Assembly: GCA_020440825.1 (NCBI GenBank) | Contig: JAGRNJ010000003.1 | Location: forward strand, 1-64,000 | Direction: 5' to 3' | Source of the DNA: Leptospiraceae bacterium | Lineage (GTDB): Bacteria > Spirochaetota > Leptospiria > Turneriellales > Turneriellaceae | Length of the DNA stretch: 64,000 nt | In this document: one piece after another, positions 7,368-16,133 of the stretch | Layout: each line of letters opens with the position of its first letter | Position numbering within the stretch: the first letter of the stretch is position 1 | Translations under genes and position numbers: made by a program | The notes under the pieces: model-generated | The model's database searches: none | What the model was told of the DNA's origin: nothing | What the model saw: only the letters and a program-made list of their open reading frames with translations

Positions 7368-7967
7368 ATGGAAAATGCCAGTGAGGTACTTCTTTTATTT
7401 GCCCACCCTGCCTTTCAAAAGTCGAGAGTAAACCGGGCATTGCTGCAGGCTGCCGGTCAGATACCCGGAATCTATATTCATGATTTGTATGAGCTGTATC
7501 CCGATATGCTCATCGATGTACAGGCAGAGCAGAGTCTGTTGAGCCGTTATTCTCGAATTGTCTGGCAGCATCCGTTCTACTGGTACTCTGCCCCTGCTCT
7601 TCTCAAACAGTGGTTCGATCTTGTGCTGCAGCATGGCTGGGCATACGGGCATTCGGGCAATGCTCTCGCCGGCAAGAAAGTGATGCATGTTTTGACTGCA
7701 GGGGGTCCGCAGACATCCTACTCACGGGAAGGCGGCAATCGCTATAGTATTCCCGAACTCACATTACCTTTTCGCCAGACGGCTGCTCTCTGCCAGATGG
7801 AATATCTTGAACCTTATGTAGTATATGGCGCTCACAAACTGAACCGGGAAGAGATGACAGACAAGACAAATCAATACCGTTTGGTGTTAGAAGAGTTTCA
7901 AAGCACGGGGGCCTACAACTCTGCTCAAAGTAAAATGAACGAAGCGGGTGAAAACAATGCACGGTGA
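7368..7967 (+). CDS. kefF: KefF-like NAD(P)H flavin oxidoreductase, ancillary to KefC
   Basis: 199 residues of the flavodoxin-like fold (Flavodoxin_2 family). Visible blocks are LLLFAHPAFQKSRVNRAL (phosphate loop), IVWQHPFYWYSAPALLKQWFD and the long GHSGNALAGKKVMHVLTAGG, all typical of KefF/MdaB-type quinone reductases. KefF binds KefC, is required for full activity and reduces electrophilic quinones. The gene overlaps kefC by 11 bp, which strengthens the call. The start at 7368 has no Shine-Dalgarno, but TTGACA occurs at 7334-7339 at promoter distance, so a leaderless start is possible with a poor -10. The C-terminal 20 residues are extra compared with about 176-residue enterobacterial KefF. 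Confidence 0.85.
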   Translation: MENASEVLLLFAHPAFQKSRVNRALLQAAGQIPGIYIHDLYELYPDMLIDVQAEQSLLSRYSRIVWQHPFYWYSAPALLKQWFDLVLQHGWAYGHSGNALAGKKVMHVLTAGGPQTSYSREGGNRYSIPELTLPFRQTAALCQMEYLEPYVVYGAHKLNREEMTDKTNQYRLVLEEFQSTGAYNSAQSKMNEAGENNAR

Positions 7968-9843
7968 ACAGTATTTTCTATCGGCTTTTATTTATCTGAC
8001 AGCGGCGGTTATTGCTGTACCCGTGGCCAAAAAGCTTGGCCTGGGCTCGGTGTTAGGCTACCTTTTGGCCGGTATGATTATAGGACCTTTTGTCTTAGGG
8101 CTGGTCGGTAAAGAAGGCCAGGATGTAATGCACTTTGCCGAGTTTGGTGTAGTGATGATGCTGTTTCTGGTTGGTCTTGAATTAAAACCTTCTTTACTGT
8201 GGTCTTTACGCGGGCCTATTCTTGGTCTTGGCGGCTCCCAGGTTCTATTGACAACTATTGTATTTTTTGGTGCCGGCCTTTTGTATTTTGCACACTGGCA
8301 GAACAGTCTGGCGATAGGTCTTATCTTTGCCATGTCATCGACAGCCATTGTTCTGCAAAGTCTCAGTGAAAAAAACCTCACCCATACTGTTGCAGGCAAG
8401 AATGCATTCGCTGTACTTCTTTTTCAGGATATTGCGGTAATTCCCATTCTGGTGGTATTGCCATTACTGGCGGTGGTTTCAAATACTGAAACATCAAGCC
8501 ATGATTCTCACGGCCCGGCTTTTCTCGACAATCTGCCCGATTGGGCCCAGCCGTTTGTCGTTTTGGCCGTGATTGCCTTGATCGTGGTGGTGGCCCTTTA
8601 TTTGAGCCGGCCAATTTTCAGGGTGATTGCCCGCACCCGTATGCGGGAGCTGTTTACCGCTATCTCGTTACTGGTTGTAATCGGTATTGCATTGTTAATG
8701 ACAAAAGTCGGATTGAGCCCGGCTCTGGGAACTTTTCTGGCCGGTGTTGTACTCGCCAACAGTGAATACCGTCATGAACTCGAAAGTGATATTGAACCCT
8801 TCAAAGGTTTACTGTTAGGGGTTTTCTTTATTTCAGTCGGGGCTTCGATCAATTTTGAGTTAATTATTCAGGATCCCATTAGAATTTTTTCTCTGGTGGT
8901 TGCTCTGATTTTCATTAAAATGATCGTGCTGTTTATTCTGGGTAGAATATTCAAAATGAACATAGACCATAATCTGCTTTTTACCTTTTCTCTGGCCCAG
9001 GGTGGCGAGTTTGCCTTTGTTCTGTTTTCTTTTGCCAACCAGAACGGCGTAATAGAAAAAACAGTCTCTGAACCATTGGTAGCAGCAGTGGCTTTATCAA
9101 TGGCAATGGCACCATTGTTGATGACGTTTAATGAAAAACTGCTCTTACCGCGAATTGGTACGAAAGAAAAAACTGAACCTGAAGCAGACGCCATCGACGA
9201 AGAGAACCCGGTTATTGTTGCAGGGTTTGGCCGGTTTGGCAGTATCGTTGGCCGGCTATTGATGGCAAATGGTGTTCGCGCAACATTTCTCGACCAGGAT
9301 GCAGATCATGTTGAAATCTTGCGTAAACTGGGTTTCACAGTATTTTACGGAGATGCCTCTCGTCCTGATCTGCTCGAATCGGCAGGGGCGTCGAAAGCTA
9401 AAATTCTTATCATTGCGATTGATGATACTGAAAAAATTACCCAGATCATTGAATATTGCCAGAAAAATTTTCCTGATCTCAAAATTTTTGCCCGCGCCCG
9501 AGGACGTACCGAGGCATATGATCTGGTCAACATTGGCATTCAGAATGTGTATCGGGAAACTTTTGATACTGCAGTACGCATGGGCAGCGATGTATTGCAC
9601 GCGCTGGGTTTTCGTGCTCATTTTGCCAGAAATGCGGGCAGCCTGTTCAAGAGGCATGACGAAAAATACCTGCAAAAGCTGGCCGCCTTACGGCATGACA
9701 ACAAAAACTATATGAATGTTGTGCGGCAAAGCCGAGACGACCTCGACTCTCTTTTATCCCGCGAAATTCATGAGGTCAATGACCTTGAAGATCACAACTG
9801 GGATGTTGAAGCTTTACGCAAACCAGTTGACGAAGAACATTAA
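7957..9843 (+). CDS. kefC: Glutathione-regulated potassium-efflux antiporter KefC
   Basis: 628 residues. About twelve membrane segments of the CPA2 cation:proton antiporter fold occupy residues 1-395 (VAKKLGLGSVLGYLLAGMI, FLVGLELKP, SSTAIVLQSL, FLAGVVLANSEYRHELESDIEPF). They are followed by an RCK/TrkA-N domain (about 412-530) with the nucleotide motif VAGFGRFGSIVGRLL and acidic FLDQDADH. In the known system, glutathione adducts open K+ efflux and acidify the cytoplasm to protect against electrophiles. The ATG at 7957 is preferred: GGGTGA lies 6 nt upstream, inside kefF, whose stop is at 7965-7967. The upstream GTG (7948) lacks this. The gene ends facing the UDP-glucose enzyme gene with only 35 bp between. 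Confidence 0.9.
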   Translation: MHGEQYFLSAFIYLTAAVIAVPVAKKLGLGSVLGYLLAGMIIGPFVLGLVGKEGQDVMHFAEFGVVMMLFLVGLELKPSLLWSLRGPILGLGGSQVLLTTIVFFGAGLLYFAHWQNSLAIGLIFAMSSTAIVLQSLSEKNLTHTVAGKNAFAVLLFQDIAVIPILVVLPLLAVVSNTETSSHDSHGPAFLDNLPDWAQPFVVLAVIALIVVVALYLSRPIFRVIARTRMRELFTAISLLVVIGIALLMTKVGLSPALGTFLAGVVLANSEYRHELESDIEPFKGLLLGVFFISVGASINFELIIQDPIRIFSLVVALIFIKMIVLFILGRIFKMNIDHNLLFTFSLAQGGEFAFVLFSFANQNGVIEKTVSEPLVAAVALSMAMAPLLMTFNEKLLLPRIGTKEKTEPEADAIDEENPVIVAGFGRFGSIVGRLLMANGVRATFLDQDADHVEILRKLGFTVFYGDASRPDLLESAGASKAKILIIAIDDTEKITQIIEYCQKNFPDLKIFARARGRTEAYDLVNIGIQNVYRETFDTAVRMGSDVLHALGFRAHFARNAGSLFKRHDEKYLQKLAALRHDNKNYMNVVRQSRDDLDSLLSREIHEVNDLEDHNWDVEALRKPVDEEH

Positions 9844-9878
9844 CTTTCGGTATCTCTACAGTTCTCAATCACCGCATT

Positions 9879-11270
9879 TTAGAGCTGCAGCGTTTCATTT
9901 TCGAAGCTGGTCTTACCAAGTTTTGAAATTTTTGCAGTACCATTTTGGGCAATAAACTTGACTTTCCCTTTGAGTGTTACAGGAATGTCAAAAAGAACCG
10001 GGCCTTCAACGACCAGTTCTTCGAGTTCCAGAATCGAAGGTACCTCCTGTACCAGTCTTTCAAAATCTGCTACTTTCTTATAATCATCACTTAGCTTTAC
10101 GACAGGTTCTACCCCTCTGCCCTGCGGGTTCTTTACCAGTGCCTTATTCTCATCCAGAATGTATGCATCACTGCGGCGCACCAGCAGATCGTCACATTTT
10201 TTAACCGGAGCAAACCGGGAGCGGGGAACTTCAATCACTTTGGTTTTATCGAATTGCCCAATGCCTGAGCCCATGGCACATTCGAGCTGCAGAACTTTTT
10301 TGCCACCTACTTCTTTCGGGTTGACAATCAGCGAGAGTGAGAGCGGCCCTTGTCGTAAGCGTTCTTTCAATGCCGGCAACCTTACCCATAAATTGTTGAT
10401 CGAGAAAAACTCAAAACGGTTGATGTCTTCAAAGTCTGGCATATGGCCTTCGGGTACCTGGGCGGTTTCGAGCAGTTGAATTCTTTGGGCACCGTTCTTT
10501 TCCCGGTAGAGCACTCCGCCTTTGATATCTGCCTTTGTCTTTGGGGTCACTTCCATTGCGAAATCAATGGACTGCCTTGCCATCATCGTGATTATACGGC
10601 CATCGACAACAGCCCCAAGGTTGTCACCATTTGAGAGAAATGCATATTCATAACCCTGCTCAATCAGTTTGTCGAGTAACCCGGTTTCTTTTAGAGAGAG
10701 AAAAATATCCCCATGCCCGGGCGGGCACCAGAGATCTGGGTGAGAGGTGTCTTCAATCCCATTGATTTCCAGTGGTTCGAGAGTGCCTGCATCAAGACGC
10801 GGAACCATATTTTGCAAAAAGTCACTGGGTAGGTCATCATTTAACTTTGCGATACCGCGATAGTTTAAGGTATCGGCCTGGGTATTAAAAGAATTCATGA
10901 ACAACAACGGAATCTTCTTGCCGGTTCGTTCCCGTATCACCTGCAATTGCTCTAAAATAACATCAAAGAAAGTTTTGTCTTTTCGAATACCGATCAGAGA
11001 TTTTGCCTTCGAAAGTCCCATCGATGTCCCAAGACCGCCATTGAGTTTAACCAGTACCAGTTTCGAGTAGAGAGCTTGATCTGTCTCTGTAAGGTCGGCA
11101 AGCTTTACCTGGTCATCTTCGCGCAGGTCGCCAATATTGGCCCAATCCGCTTTGCCGGTTGCGCCCGCATGAACCAGTTTTGCTTTTTCTGTAAAGTCTT
11201 CAATTATACCGGCCGGTTGCCCTGCCATTCTTGTTTTGATCGCATTTTCTATTTTACTGAATTCCTGCAT
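9879..11270 (-). CDS. UTP-glucose-1-phosphate uridylyltransferase, eukaryotic (UGP2) type
   Basis: 463 residues from the preferred ATG at 11270. An in-frame start at 11360 would overlap the divergent OMP gene and adds an unlike 30-residue head. The UDPGP signature is clear: VKLNGGLGTSMGLSKAKSLI, LLFMNSFNT, CPPGHGDIF, AFLSNGDNLGA and the RSRFAPVKKCDDLL block. It makes UDP-glucose, a precursor for lipopolysaccharide or exopolysaccharide. This family is typical of eukaryotes and unrelated to bacterial GalU, but is found in some bacteria. The C-terminal left-handed beta-helix region (GPVLFDIPVTLKGKVKFIAQNG) is complete. There is no clear Shine-Dalgarno at either start. Confidence 0.88.
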   Translation of the reverse strand: MQEFSKIENAIKTRMAGQPAGIIEDFTEKAKLVHAGATGKADWANIGDLREDDQVKLADLTETDQALYSKLVLVKLNGGLGTSMGLSKAKSLIGIRKDKTFFDVILEQLQVIRERTGKKIPLLFMNSFNTQADTLNYRGIAKLNDDLPSDFLQNMVPRLDAGTLEPLEINGIEDTSHPDLWCPPGHGDIFLSLKETGLLDKLIEQGYEYAFLSNGDNLGAVVDGRIITMMARQSIDFAMEVTPKTKADIKGGVLYREKNGAQRIQLLETAQVPEGHMPDFEDINRFEFFSINNLWVRLPALKERLRQGPLSLSLIVNPKEVGGKKVLQLECAMGSGIGQFDKTKVIEVPRSRFAPVKKCDDLLVRRSDAYILDENKALVKNPQGRGVEPVVKLSDDYKKVADFERLVQEVPSILELEELVVEGPVLFDIPVTLKGKVKFIAQNGTAKISKLGKTSFENETLQL

Positions 11271-11349
11271 GCGCTTTGTGTAAAAGCTTTCTCTATGTTG
11301 TAAAGGCTTTTGTACTTTACCACATGAATCAGAAACAGAATCATATGAA

Positions 11350-12117
11350 ATGCAAGTCAAGTCATCATTTCTTATTTCAATTATTTTGGCATTTGGTTTT
11401 GTCGTGCCTTTAACAGCTGCAAAAAAAGCTGAGAATCTTCTATGGGTAGAAGGCGGCGGAGGGATCGTCTTTCAAAGCCGTAACGACGTACAGATACCCG
11501 CAAATCAGGGTACCCGGTTTTCACTCTCAGAGGGCGCAAACGGTCCTTTTCCTGCTTATCGGGTGTATGCCGGTTTTCGGTTTTTCGAGAAGCATGAGAT
11601 AATGGGTCTTTGGGCTCCGTTGCAGGTTGAAGGTCAAAAAAGATTTACCCAGAATATCAGTTTCCAGGGTTCAACGTTTCCCAACACACTCAACACAGAC
11701 TTTCTCTATAAATTTAATTCTTATCGACTGACCTACCGCTATTCATTTCTCGAAAATGAAAACTGGACCCTACAGGGCGGCTTTACCGGTAAAATTCGCG
11801 ATGCGCGCATACAATTGCAACAGGGTGCACAGCTTGCAGCAAAAGATGACCTTGGTTTTGTACCATTGCTGCACTTTTATGTCGGCTATCATATCAACCC
11901 GGTCTGGACGGTAGAGTTTTACGGCGATGCCCTTGTTTCACCATTTGGCCGGGCCGAAGATATCGCACTTAAACTGGCATATACTATTGATGATAACTGG
12001 TCTGTCTCAGGCGGTTACCGTACGGTAGAAGGCGGTTCAGAGGGCGGCGGCAGTGTGTACACATTTGCCTGGTTGCATTACTTTGAAGCCACAGTGAAGT
12101 ACCAGCTTGATATCTAA
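11350..12117 (+). CDS. Outer-membrane beta-barrel protein, 255 aa
   Basis: A signal peptide (MQVKSSFLISIILAFGFVVPLTAA, cleavage near residue 24) is followed by alternating hydrophobic/polar strands rich in aromatic residues and glycine (YRVYAGFRFFEKHEIMGLW, YRYSFLENENWTLQGGF, FYVGYHINPVWTVEFYGD, WSVSGGYRTV). This is the pattern of a small 8-10 strand barrel, so the product is probably an outer-membrane protein. No enzyme motif or named family is recognised. It is transcribed divergently from the UDP-glucose enzyme. Its stop codon lies inside the loop of a strong terminator hairpin (12101-12134), so the gene is monocistronic. Confidence 0.75.
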   Translation: MQVKSSFLISIILAFGFVVPLTAAKKAENLLWVEGGGGIVFQSRNDVQIPANQGTRFSLSEGANGPFPAYRVYAGFRFFEKHEIMGLWAPLQVEGQKRFTQNISFQGSTFPNTLNTDFLYKFNSYRLTYRYSFLENENWTLQGGFTGKIRDARIQLQQGAQLAAKDDLGFVPLLHFYVGYHINPVWTVEFYGDALVSPFGRAEDIALKLAYTIDDNWSVSGGYRTVEGGSEGGGSVYTFAWLHYFEATVKYQLDI

Positions 12118-12134
12118 ACGTCAAGCTGGTTTTC
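12101..12134 (+). terminator. Rho-independent terminator overlapping the OMP stop codon
   Basis: Perfect 10-bp arms ACCAGCTTGA (12101-12110) and TCAAGCTGGT (12121-12130) with a 10-nt loop, then TTTCC. The left arm encodes the last OMP residues and the TAA (12115-12117) lies in the loop. Confidence 0.7.
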
Positions 12135-12175
12135 CATAACAAATTGCTTTTACCTTTGGTATTACTGGTCAAATC

Positions 12176-13276
12176 TCACCAACCATCAAACATCGTACCA
12201 TAAAAAAACTGAATTGTAGAAGTACGCGACTCAAGGGCGAATTCCTGAATCGCAATACGATTCACATCAACCAATAGCATCCCGCCAAAGAAATGATCTT
12301 GAAATTCAAACCAGGCAGAAAAACGAATTCGGGCACTGATTTCCATGCGAGTTCTGCGGTTTGACCCTGAAACAGTACGGTTTAACTGGTGCTGTAGATT
12401 CGGCCCTAATGAAAAAATCCCTCCGACCGTCATACGTCTATATACAAAATTGTAACCATAACCGGGACGTAACACCCAGAGCACATATTCACCACCCCGA
12501 TAATCAGCCAGATCGGGATACAGACTTATCTGTGATGCCGGGACAATATTTTCATTATTTGAGATTCGGGTAAAAGAAACGGAACTATCGAGTACAAAAG
12601 AACCTGCCGAAGTAAGCTGACGTTCGCCCTGTGAGAATGCTGCATTGGCCGAATATTTTTCATTAAAGTTATAGAACCCTCCCACACCAATATTAAAGAT
12701 TCTCAGATCATTATACTGCGGATGCACCTGCCCTTCTGTGAAACTTGCATCAAAATTACCCGGCTCTTTGAGATAAAAACCAGAATAATTCTGATAGAAA
12801 AAGTCTGCGCCCCAGTGCCGTGAAACAAAATAAAATTGAAAATCGAAATAGTTTGTGTCACCATAGATGCGGGTATCTTTGTTAGTATTGGGCAATGGCA
12901 AAGAACCCGAAATTCCATAGCCCTTGTACGATAGACCCAGGCCTATGTTCGAACTGACATTTGGCTCAAAATCTATATCTTTGCCGGCTACAGCTGTACT
13001 TGATTTATCGGGAGATGTATCTTCAAATGTAAAGTTGTAAATCGGAACTTCTAGAAACAGACGCAAGACAAAGAGATCATCATAATTGCGAAAATTACCG
13101 CCATCACAGCGACCAGAGTATTGAAATTGTATATCCGTTGCATCTCCTGTAGGACATTCAGGCAGTTTTATTGGCCCGGAATCTGTTTTTTGAGCAATCA
13201 GCTGAAAGCACAGGCTTGCAAAAATTGCTGTAAAAAACAATTTTTTCACATTCCTACAAACAACGGTCAAGAACAA
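12176..13276 (-). CDS. DUF4421-like outer-membrane protein
   Basis: 366 residues with a signal peptide (VKKLFFTAIFASLCFQLIAQ, cleavage after the AQ). The mature part has repeated beta strands: FEPNVSSNIGLGLSYKGYGISGSLPLP, FDFQFYFVSRHWGADFFYQNYSGFYL, FNIGVGGFYNFNEKYSANAAFSQGERQ. The order 'SYKG...SLPLP...HWGADFFYQNYSGFY' resembles DUF4421 proteins, which are predicted outer-membrane barrels of unknown function. The frame opens with TTG at 13276. A GTG at 13249 would place the start directly at the signal peptide, with AGGA very close to it, so either is possible. It converges with the other OMP gene. The next gene upstream on this strand is 53 bp away. Confidence 0.75.
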   Translation of the reverse strand: MFLTVVCRNVKKLFFTAIFASLCFQLIAQKTDSGPIKLPECPTGDATDIQFQYSGRCDGGNFRNYDDLFVLRLFLEVPIYNFTFEDTSPDKSSTAVAGKDIDFEPNVSSNIGLGLSYKGYGISGSLPLPNTNKDTRIYGDTNYFDFQFYFVSRHWGADFFYQNYSGFYLKEPGNFDASFTEGQVHPQYNDLRIFNIGVGGFYNFNEKYSANAAFSQGERQLTSAGSFVLDSSVSFTRISNNENIVPASQISLYPDLADYRGGEYVLWVLRPGYGYNFVYRRMTVGGIFSLGPNLQHQLNRTVSGSNRRTRMEISARIRFSAWFEFQDHFFGGMLLVDVNRIAIQEFALESRTSTIQFFYGTMFDGW

Positions 13277-13329
13277 CAGTCAATGAAAATATTATGAAAC
13301 TGGCGGATGGACTTATTCTGCAAAAATCT

Positions 13330-14082
13330 TTATACGCTCCCTGGTTTACAACCATACACCACAGATGCACATCCGAAAAATAATGATTTGAACTCGGCTG
13401 CCAAACCCTGCTCTCGCAACATTGAAGTAAAACCATATGCATTCTGAAATTTTTCACAGTAGATGCCAAGCATTCGATAGTCATTCGAGTTGCCATTGAA
13501 GATTCTACCAATTACAGGTATCAGCCATTTAAGATAAAAATGAAAAGGAATTCTTAGCCAGCGGGAAGATGGCGAGGATATTTCAACAAATGAAAATGTT
13601 CCGCCGGGTCTCAGTAAATTACAGGTAACCTCTGCCAGGTTTTGTAATTGTTCATGGTTAAAAGTTTTAAGCCCGAACGAGCTGACGATAAAATCAGCGC
13701 TTTCATAAACGAGTGTCAGCTGTAAAATATCTGCCTGAAGGGTTTCTATATGAAAAGAATATCTCTCTTTTTTCTTCGTTGCTTCTCTATGCATTATCTC
13801 AGAAAGATCAATTGCTATAACTTTTGCTTTTTTAGAAAGCCGTTTGTTCAGTGAATGCCATAATTCACCCATACCGCTCATTAGATCATAGCCGCTTAAC
13901 ATTTGGCCGGTTTCTGGAAGATACGCAATGCACTGATGTCGCCATCGTTCAGTAAAACCAAACGATGAGATGTAATTGACTAAGCCATAGGTTTTTGACA
14001 TACTATTGAACAGGTTACTGATATACCTTGTTTCATAAATAGTCTCTGTTTCTATTTTTACTGAATTTCTCGAATCTTTCAT
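13330..14082 (-). CDS. UbiE/COQ5-like SAM-dependent methyltransferase
   Basis: 250 residues. The N-terminus YISNLFNSMSKTYGLVNYISSFGFTERWR matches the UbiE/MenG pattern. Motif I is DLMSGMGELW, followed by VIAIDLSEIM (motif II), ADFIVSSFGLKTF and FVEISSPSS. The second block of UbiE (GLxNxxD) is altered to FGLKTFN, so the substrate may not be a standard quinone precursor. Menaquinone or another lipid methylation is possible. The gene begins 11 bp after a 62-aa frame on the same strand, a likely small operon. No other quinone genes are close, although the UbiB-like kinase lies 24 kb away. Confidence 0.75.
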   Translation of the reverse strand: MKDSRNSVKIETETIYETRYISNLFNSMSKTYGLVNYISSFGFTERWRHQCIAYLPETGQMLSGYDLMSGMGELWHSLNKRLSKKAKVIAIDLSEIMHREATKKKERYSFHIETLQADILQLTLVYESADFIVSSFGLKTFNHEQLQNLAEVTCNLLRPGGTFSFVEISSPSSRWLRIPFHFYLKWLIPVIGRIFNGNSNDYRMLGIYCEKFQNAYGFTSMLREQGLAAEFKSLFFGCASVVYGCKPGSV

Positions 14083-14093
14083 TCTTGAGCAAT

Positions 14094-14282
14094 CTAAAGA
14101 ATCATTGTGATTAGAAAAGAAATACCGCGTTTGGTTAATATTCCTTCGGGCTTCATGAAGCCGCTCAAGACAGCATTTTCAGTTGCCACATAATCAGCAT
14201 CGAGCAAATCATGTTCGACCATAATTTTCTGCAGGGCACCTAATTCTAAATCAAGCATTTCAGCTGCATCTGCAATCGTCAT
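14094..14282 (-). CDS. Small helical protein, 62 aa, possible HTH
   Basis: The product MTIADAAEMLDLELGALQKIM... has the rhythm of a helix-turn-helix followed by LTKRGISFL, resembling winged-helix fragments of phage antirepressor-type proteins, but the match is loose. It starts at an ATG after CGAAG, and the next gene (UbiE-like methyltransferase) begins 11 bp after its stop, which suggests co-expression. No function is assigned. It may be a small regulator of the methyltransferase gene. Confidence 0.5.
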   Translation of the reverse strand: MTIADAAEMLDLELGALQKIMVEHDLLDADYVATENAVLSGFMKPEGILTKRGISFLITMIL

Positions 14283-14374
14283 CTTCGATAGATGTTATAA
14301 TTGCTTTTACCCTGTCGAATAAAAAATTCAATCAAATATGTTGTTCGAAAATCTCACCAATCTGCATACAGATT

Positions 14375-14746
14375 TTACTGAATTTTGAATAAAATATAAC
14401 CAAAGAGCAGAACCAGTATGCCGATTACATCGATTTTTACAACTTTAAGCAATTTAGAATTTATTTTCCCATCTACCAGCTTCCAGAGAATTAGAAAAGA
14501 TACCATGCTAACAAGCCCGATTATTGCAGCCAGATCATAAACAGTTCGAGAAATAAATGAGTAAACCATAACCCCGCCAATGATTGCGAACAGAACTGCC
14601 CTGTGTCTGAGCAATAATTCATAATTAGCATCTGGCACTTCAACCCCGTAAGAGGTTGAAATTTTCTTTGGCAAAAAAGCCAGAATAGCAGGAAGTAAAT
14701 TTATAATCGCTGCAATCGCCAGGCATATTCTGAAGGTAGTTTCCAT
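14375..14746 (-). CDS. Four-helix membrane protein, 123 aa
   Basis: Four hydrophobic segments (about residues 5-26, 48-66, 72-90 and 102-121) with a conserved-looking polar loop YGVEVPDANYELLLRHRAVLF between the first two. The loop resembles a family of small bacterial membrane proteins often mislabelled as phosphopantetheine adenylyltransferase. True function is unknown. No Shine-Dalgarno is seen before the ATG. TTGACA-like elements lie 30-45 nt upstream, so it may have its own promoter. It is separated by 92 bp from the 62-aa frame downstream. Confidence 0.65.
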   Translation of the reverse strand: METTFRICLAIAAIINLLPAILAFLPKKISTSYGVEVPDANYELLLRHRAVLFAIIGGVMVYSFISRTVYDLAAIIGLVSMVSFLILWKLVDGKINSKLLKVVKIDVIGILVLLFGYILFKIQ

Positions 14747-14829
14747 GGCGTTCGGTATTGCATTTTAGATAGCTTTAGTCAATAATATTTGTCAATAATG
14801 CTGGCACTAACATCAAATTAATTTACTTT

Positions 14830-15660
14830 TTAAATAAAACGAATTGATTGAACTTCGGCCTTAAAAAAAGTAAATTCATCTTCGGTACCATACATATTGC
14901 CGGCTTCAACTTTGAAAGGTACTGTGAATCCCTGAACTTCTCTGAAATCTGACAGTTTACCGCCAAAAGGCTGGTACTTAAATTTTTTCTCAGGGTTTGC
15001 ATTTGTCCAGCGCTGAAAGACAACTTCAAGCGGACGGCCATCCGCATCAACATGTACATCGACTGCCTGGGCAAGCTTCTGCTTACGAATAATAACCCGG
15101 GCAGAGTTTTTCCCAAGTGACTGCCACTCAATATTTGGCCCGGGCAACACGGCAGCCGGGGTCCAGAACACAGATTCAGCGACCATACGCCCATAGGCAG
15201 AACGGGCATGATTGGCATCCCCTCCCATTCGCGCCACAGGGACAAGACCAAGTACTCGAAATCGCGTCCAACCGGCAGAATCTGAACCTGAAACAGGTAT
15301 AGCCCCTGGCAAATTGAGACTCCAGACAAAGCCGAATGGAGATGCCAGTATCTGCCTTGCTTCCATTTCCTGGTATGCGGGATTTTCCCGGGAACCGAGA
15401 CTGAATTTCCCGCCCATATTTATTTCAGCTACCTTGAATAACGGTGTACCCGGTTGAATACTGAAAGCTAGAAAACGACGGGCAGGCTCCGGCAGATTTT
15501 CTATTTGCGCAGGTGAGAATAATGCAGGGCGTTCAGGCTGTAACTGGATCAATCGTTCCCATTCAGCCTGATCAGAATAAAAGTCAAACATTCGAATTGC
15601 GAGTAATATTAAAATTAAAATTGCAGCAAATGTCAATAATATTCGCAATGTCTTTTTCAT
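14830..15660 (-). CDS. DUF6544-like membrane-anchored protein
   Basis: 276 residues with an N-terminal membrane anchor (KKTLRILLTFAAILILILLAIRMF). The body contains LPEPARRFLAFSIQPGTPLFKVAEINMGGKF, ARQILASPFGFVWSLNL, RFRVLGLVPVARMGGDA, GRMVAESVFWTPAAVLPG and FTVPFKVEAGNMYG. These are the conserved blocks of proteins now named DUF6544, whose function is unknown. The fold is probably beta-rich and extracytoplasmic. No Shine-Dalgarno precedes the ATG. TTGGCA with a 17-nt spacer and TTAAAA lies immediately upstream, again suggesting a very short leader. Confidence 0.7.
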   Translation of the reverse strand: MKKTLRILLTFAAILILILLAIRMFDFYSDQAEWERLIQLQPERPALFSPAQIENLPEPARRFLAFSIQPGTPLFKVAEINMGGKFSLGSRENPAYQEMEARQILASPFGFVWSLNLPGAIPVSGSDSAGWTRFRVLGLVPVARMGGDANHARSAYGRMVAESVFWTPAAVLPGPNIEWQSLGKNSARVIIRKQKLAQAVDVHVDADGRPLEVVFQRWTNANPEKKFKYQPFGGKLSDFREVQGFTVPFKVEAGNMYGTEDEFTFFKAEVQSIRFI

Positions 15661-15734
15661 AGGTATTTTTTAAGATTTAACGTATACCTCTGCCAAAGTA
15701 AAGCGTAAAAGATACTTTCATTTAAAACATGTGT

Positions 15735-16133
15735 CTACCATGCCTCAATTTTGAGAGATTCAAGGCGGTTGAATTCTCCCAAATTTCGAGTAGCCAAGGT
15801 GCCTTCATTAGTGAGAACCGTTGACGCTAAAATTAAATTATTCGGGCCTATTATATTTCCATTATTTTTTAATTCAAAGCGAATCTCATCATAGACTTCA
15901 GCTGCATGTGAATCAAAGGGTACTATTTCAAAGGGCTCTAAGAACTGAGATAATTTCAGATGGTTTTCTTTTCTCCTATGGCTATTTTGAACCCCAAATA
16001 AAAGCTCAGCTTTGACAATGGCTGCAATTTTTATTTCGTCGGGTGTATATTTCTTAAATTTCTCAACGATAGCCTTATCTTTCCCATTGAGAAAATGTAT
16101 GCAGATATCTGAGTCGAGAAAAACTAGTCCCAT
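15735..16133 (-). CDS. PIN-domain toxin (VapC family) with Asp-to-Asn change at a conserved site
   Basis: 132 residues with FLDSDICIHFL (Asp7), VKAELLFGV (Glu43) and the C-terminal block IIGPNNLILAST...LATRNLGEFNRLESLKIEAW. In this VapC group the block normally reads IGPND; here the codons are AAT AAT, giving Asn99 where the third metal-binding Asp is expected. VapC needs these acids for Mg-dependent RNA cleavage, so the toxin may be weak or inactive. The gene overlaps its antitoxin by 10 bp (16124-16133), so the operon layout is intact. An alternative is that a nearby acid substitutes; only an activity test would decide. Confidence 0.85.
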   Translation of the reverse strand: MGLVFLDSDICIHFLNGKDKAIVEKFKKYTPDEIKIAAIVKAELLFGVQNSHRRKENHLKLSQFLEPFEIVPFDSHAAEVYDEIRFELKNNGNIIGPNNLILASTVLTNEGTLATRNLGEFNRLESLKIEAW

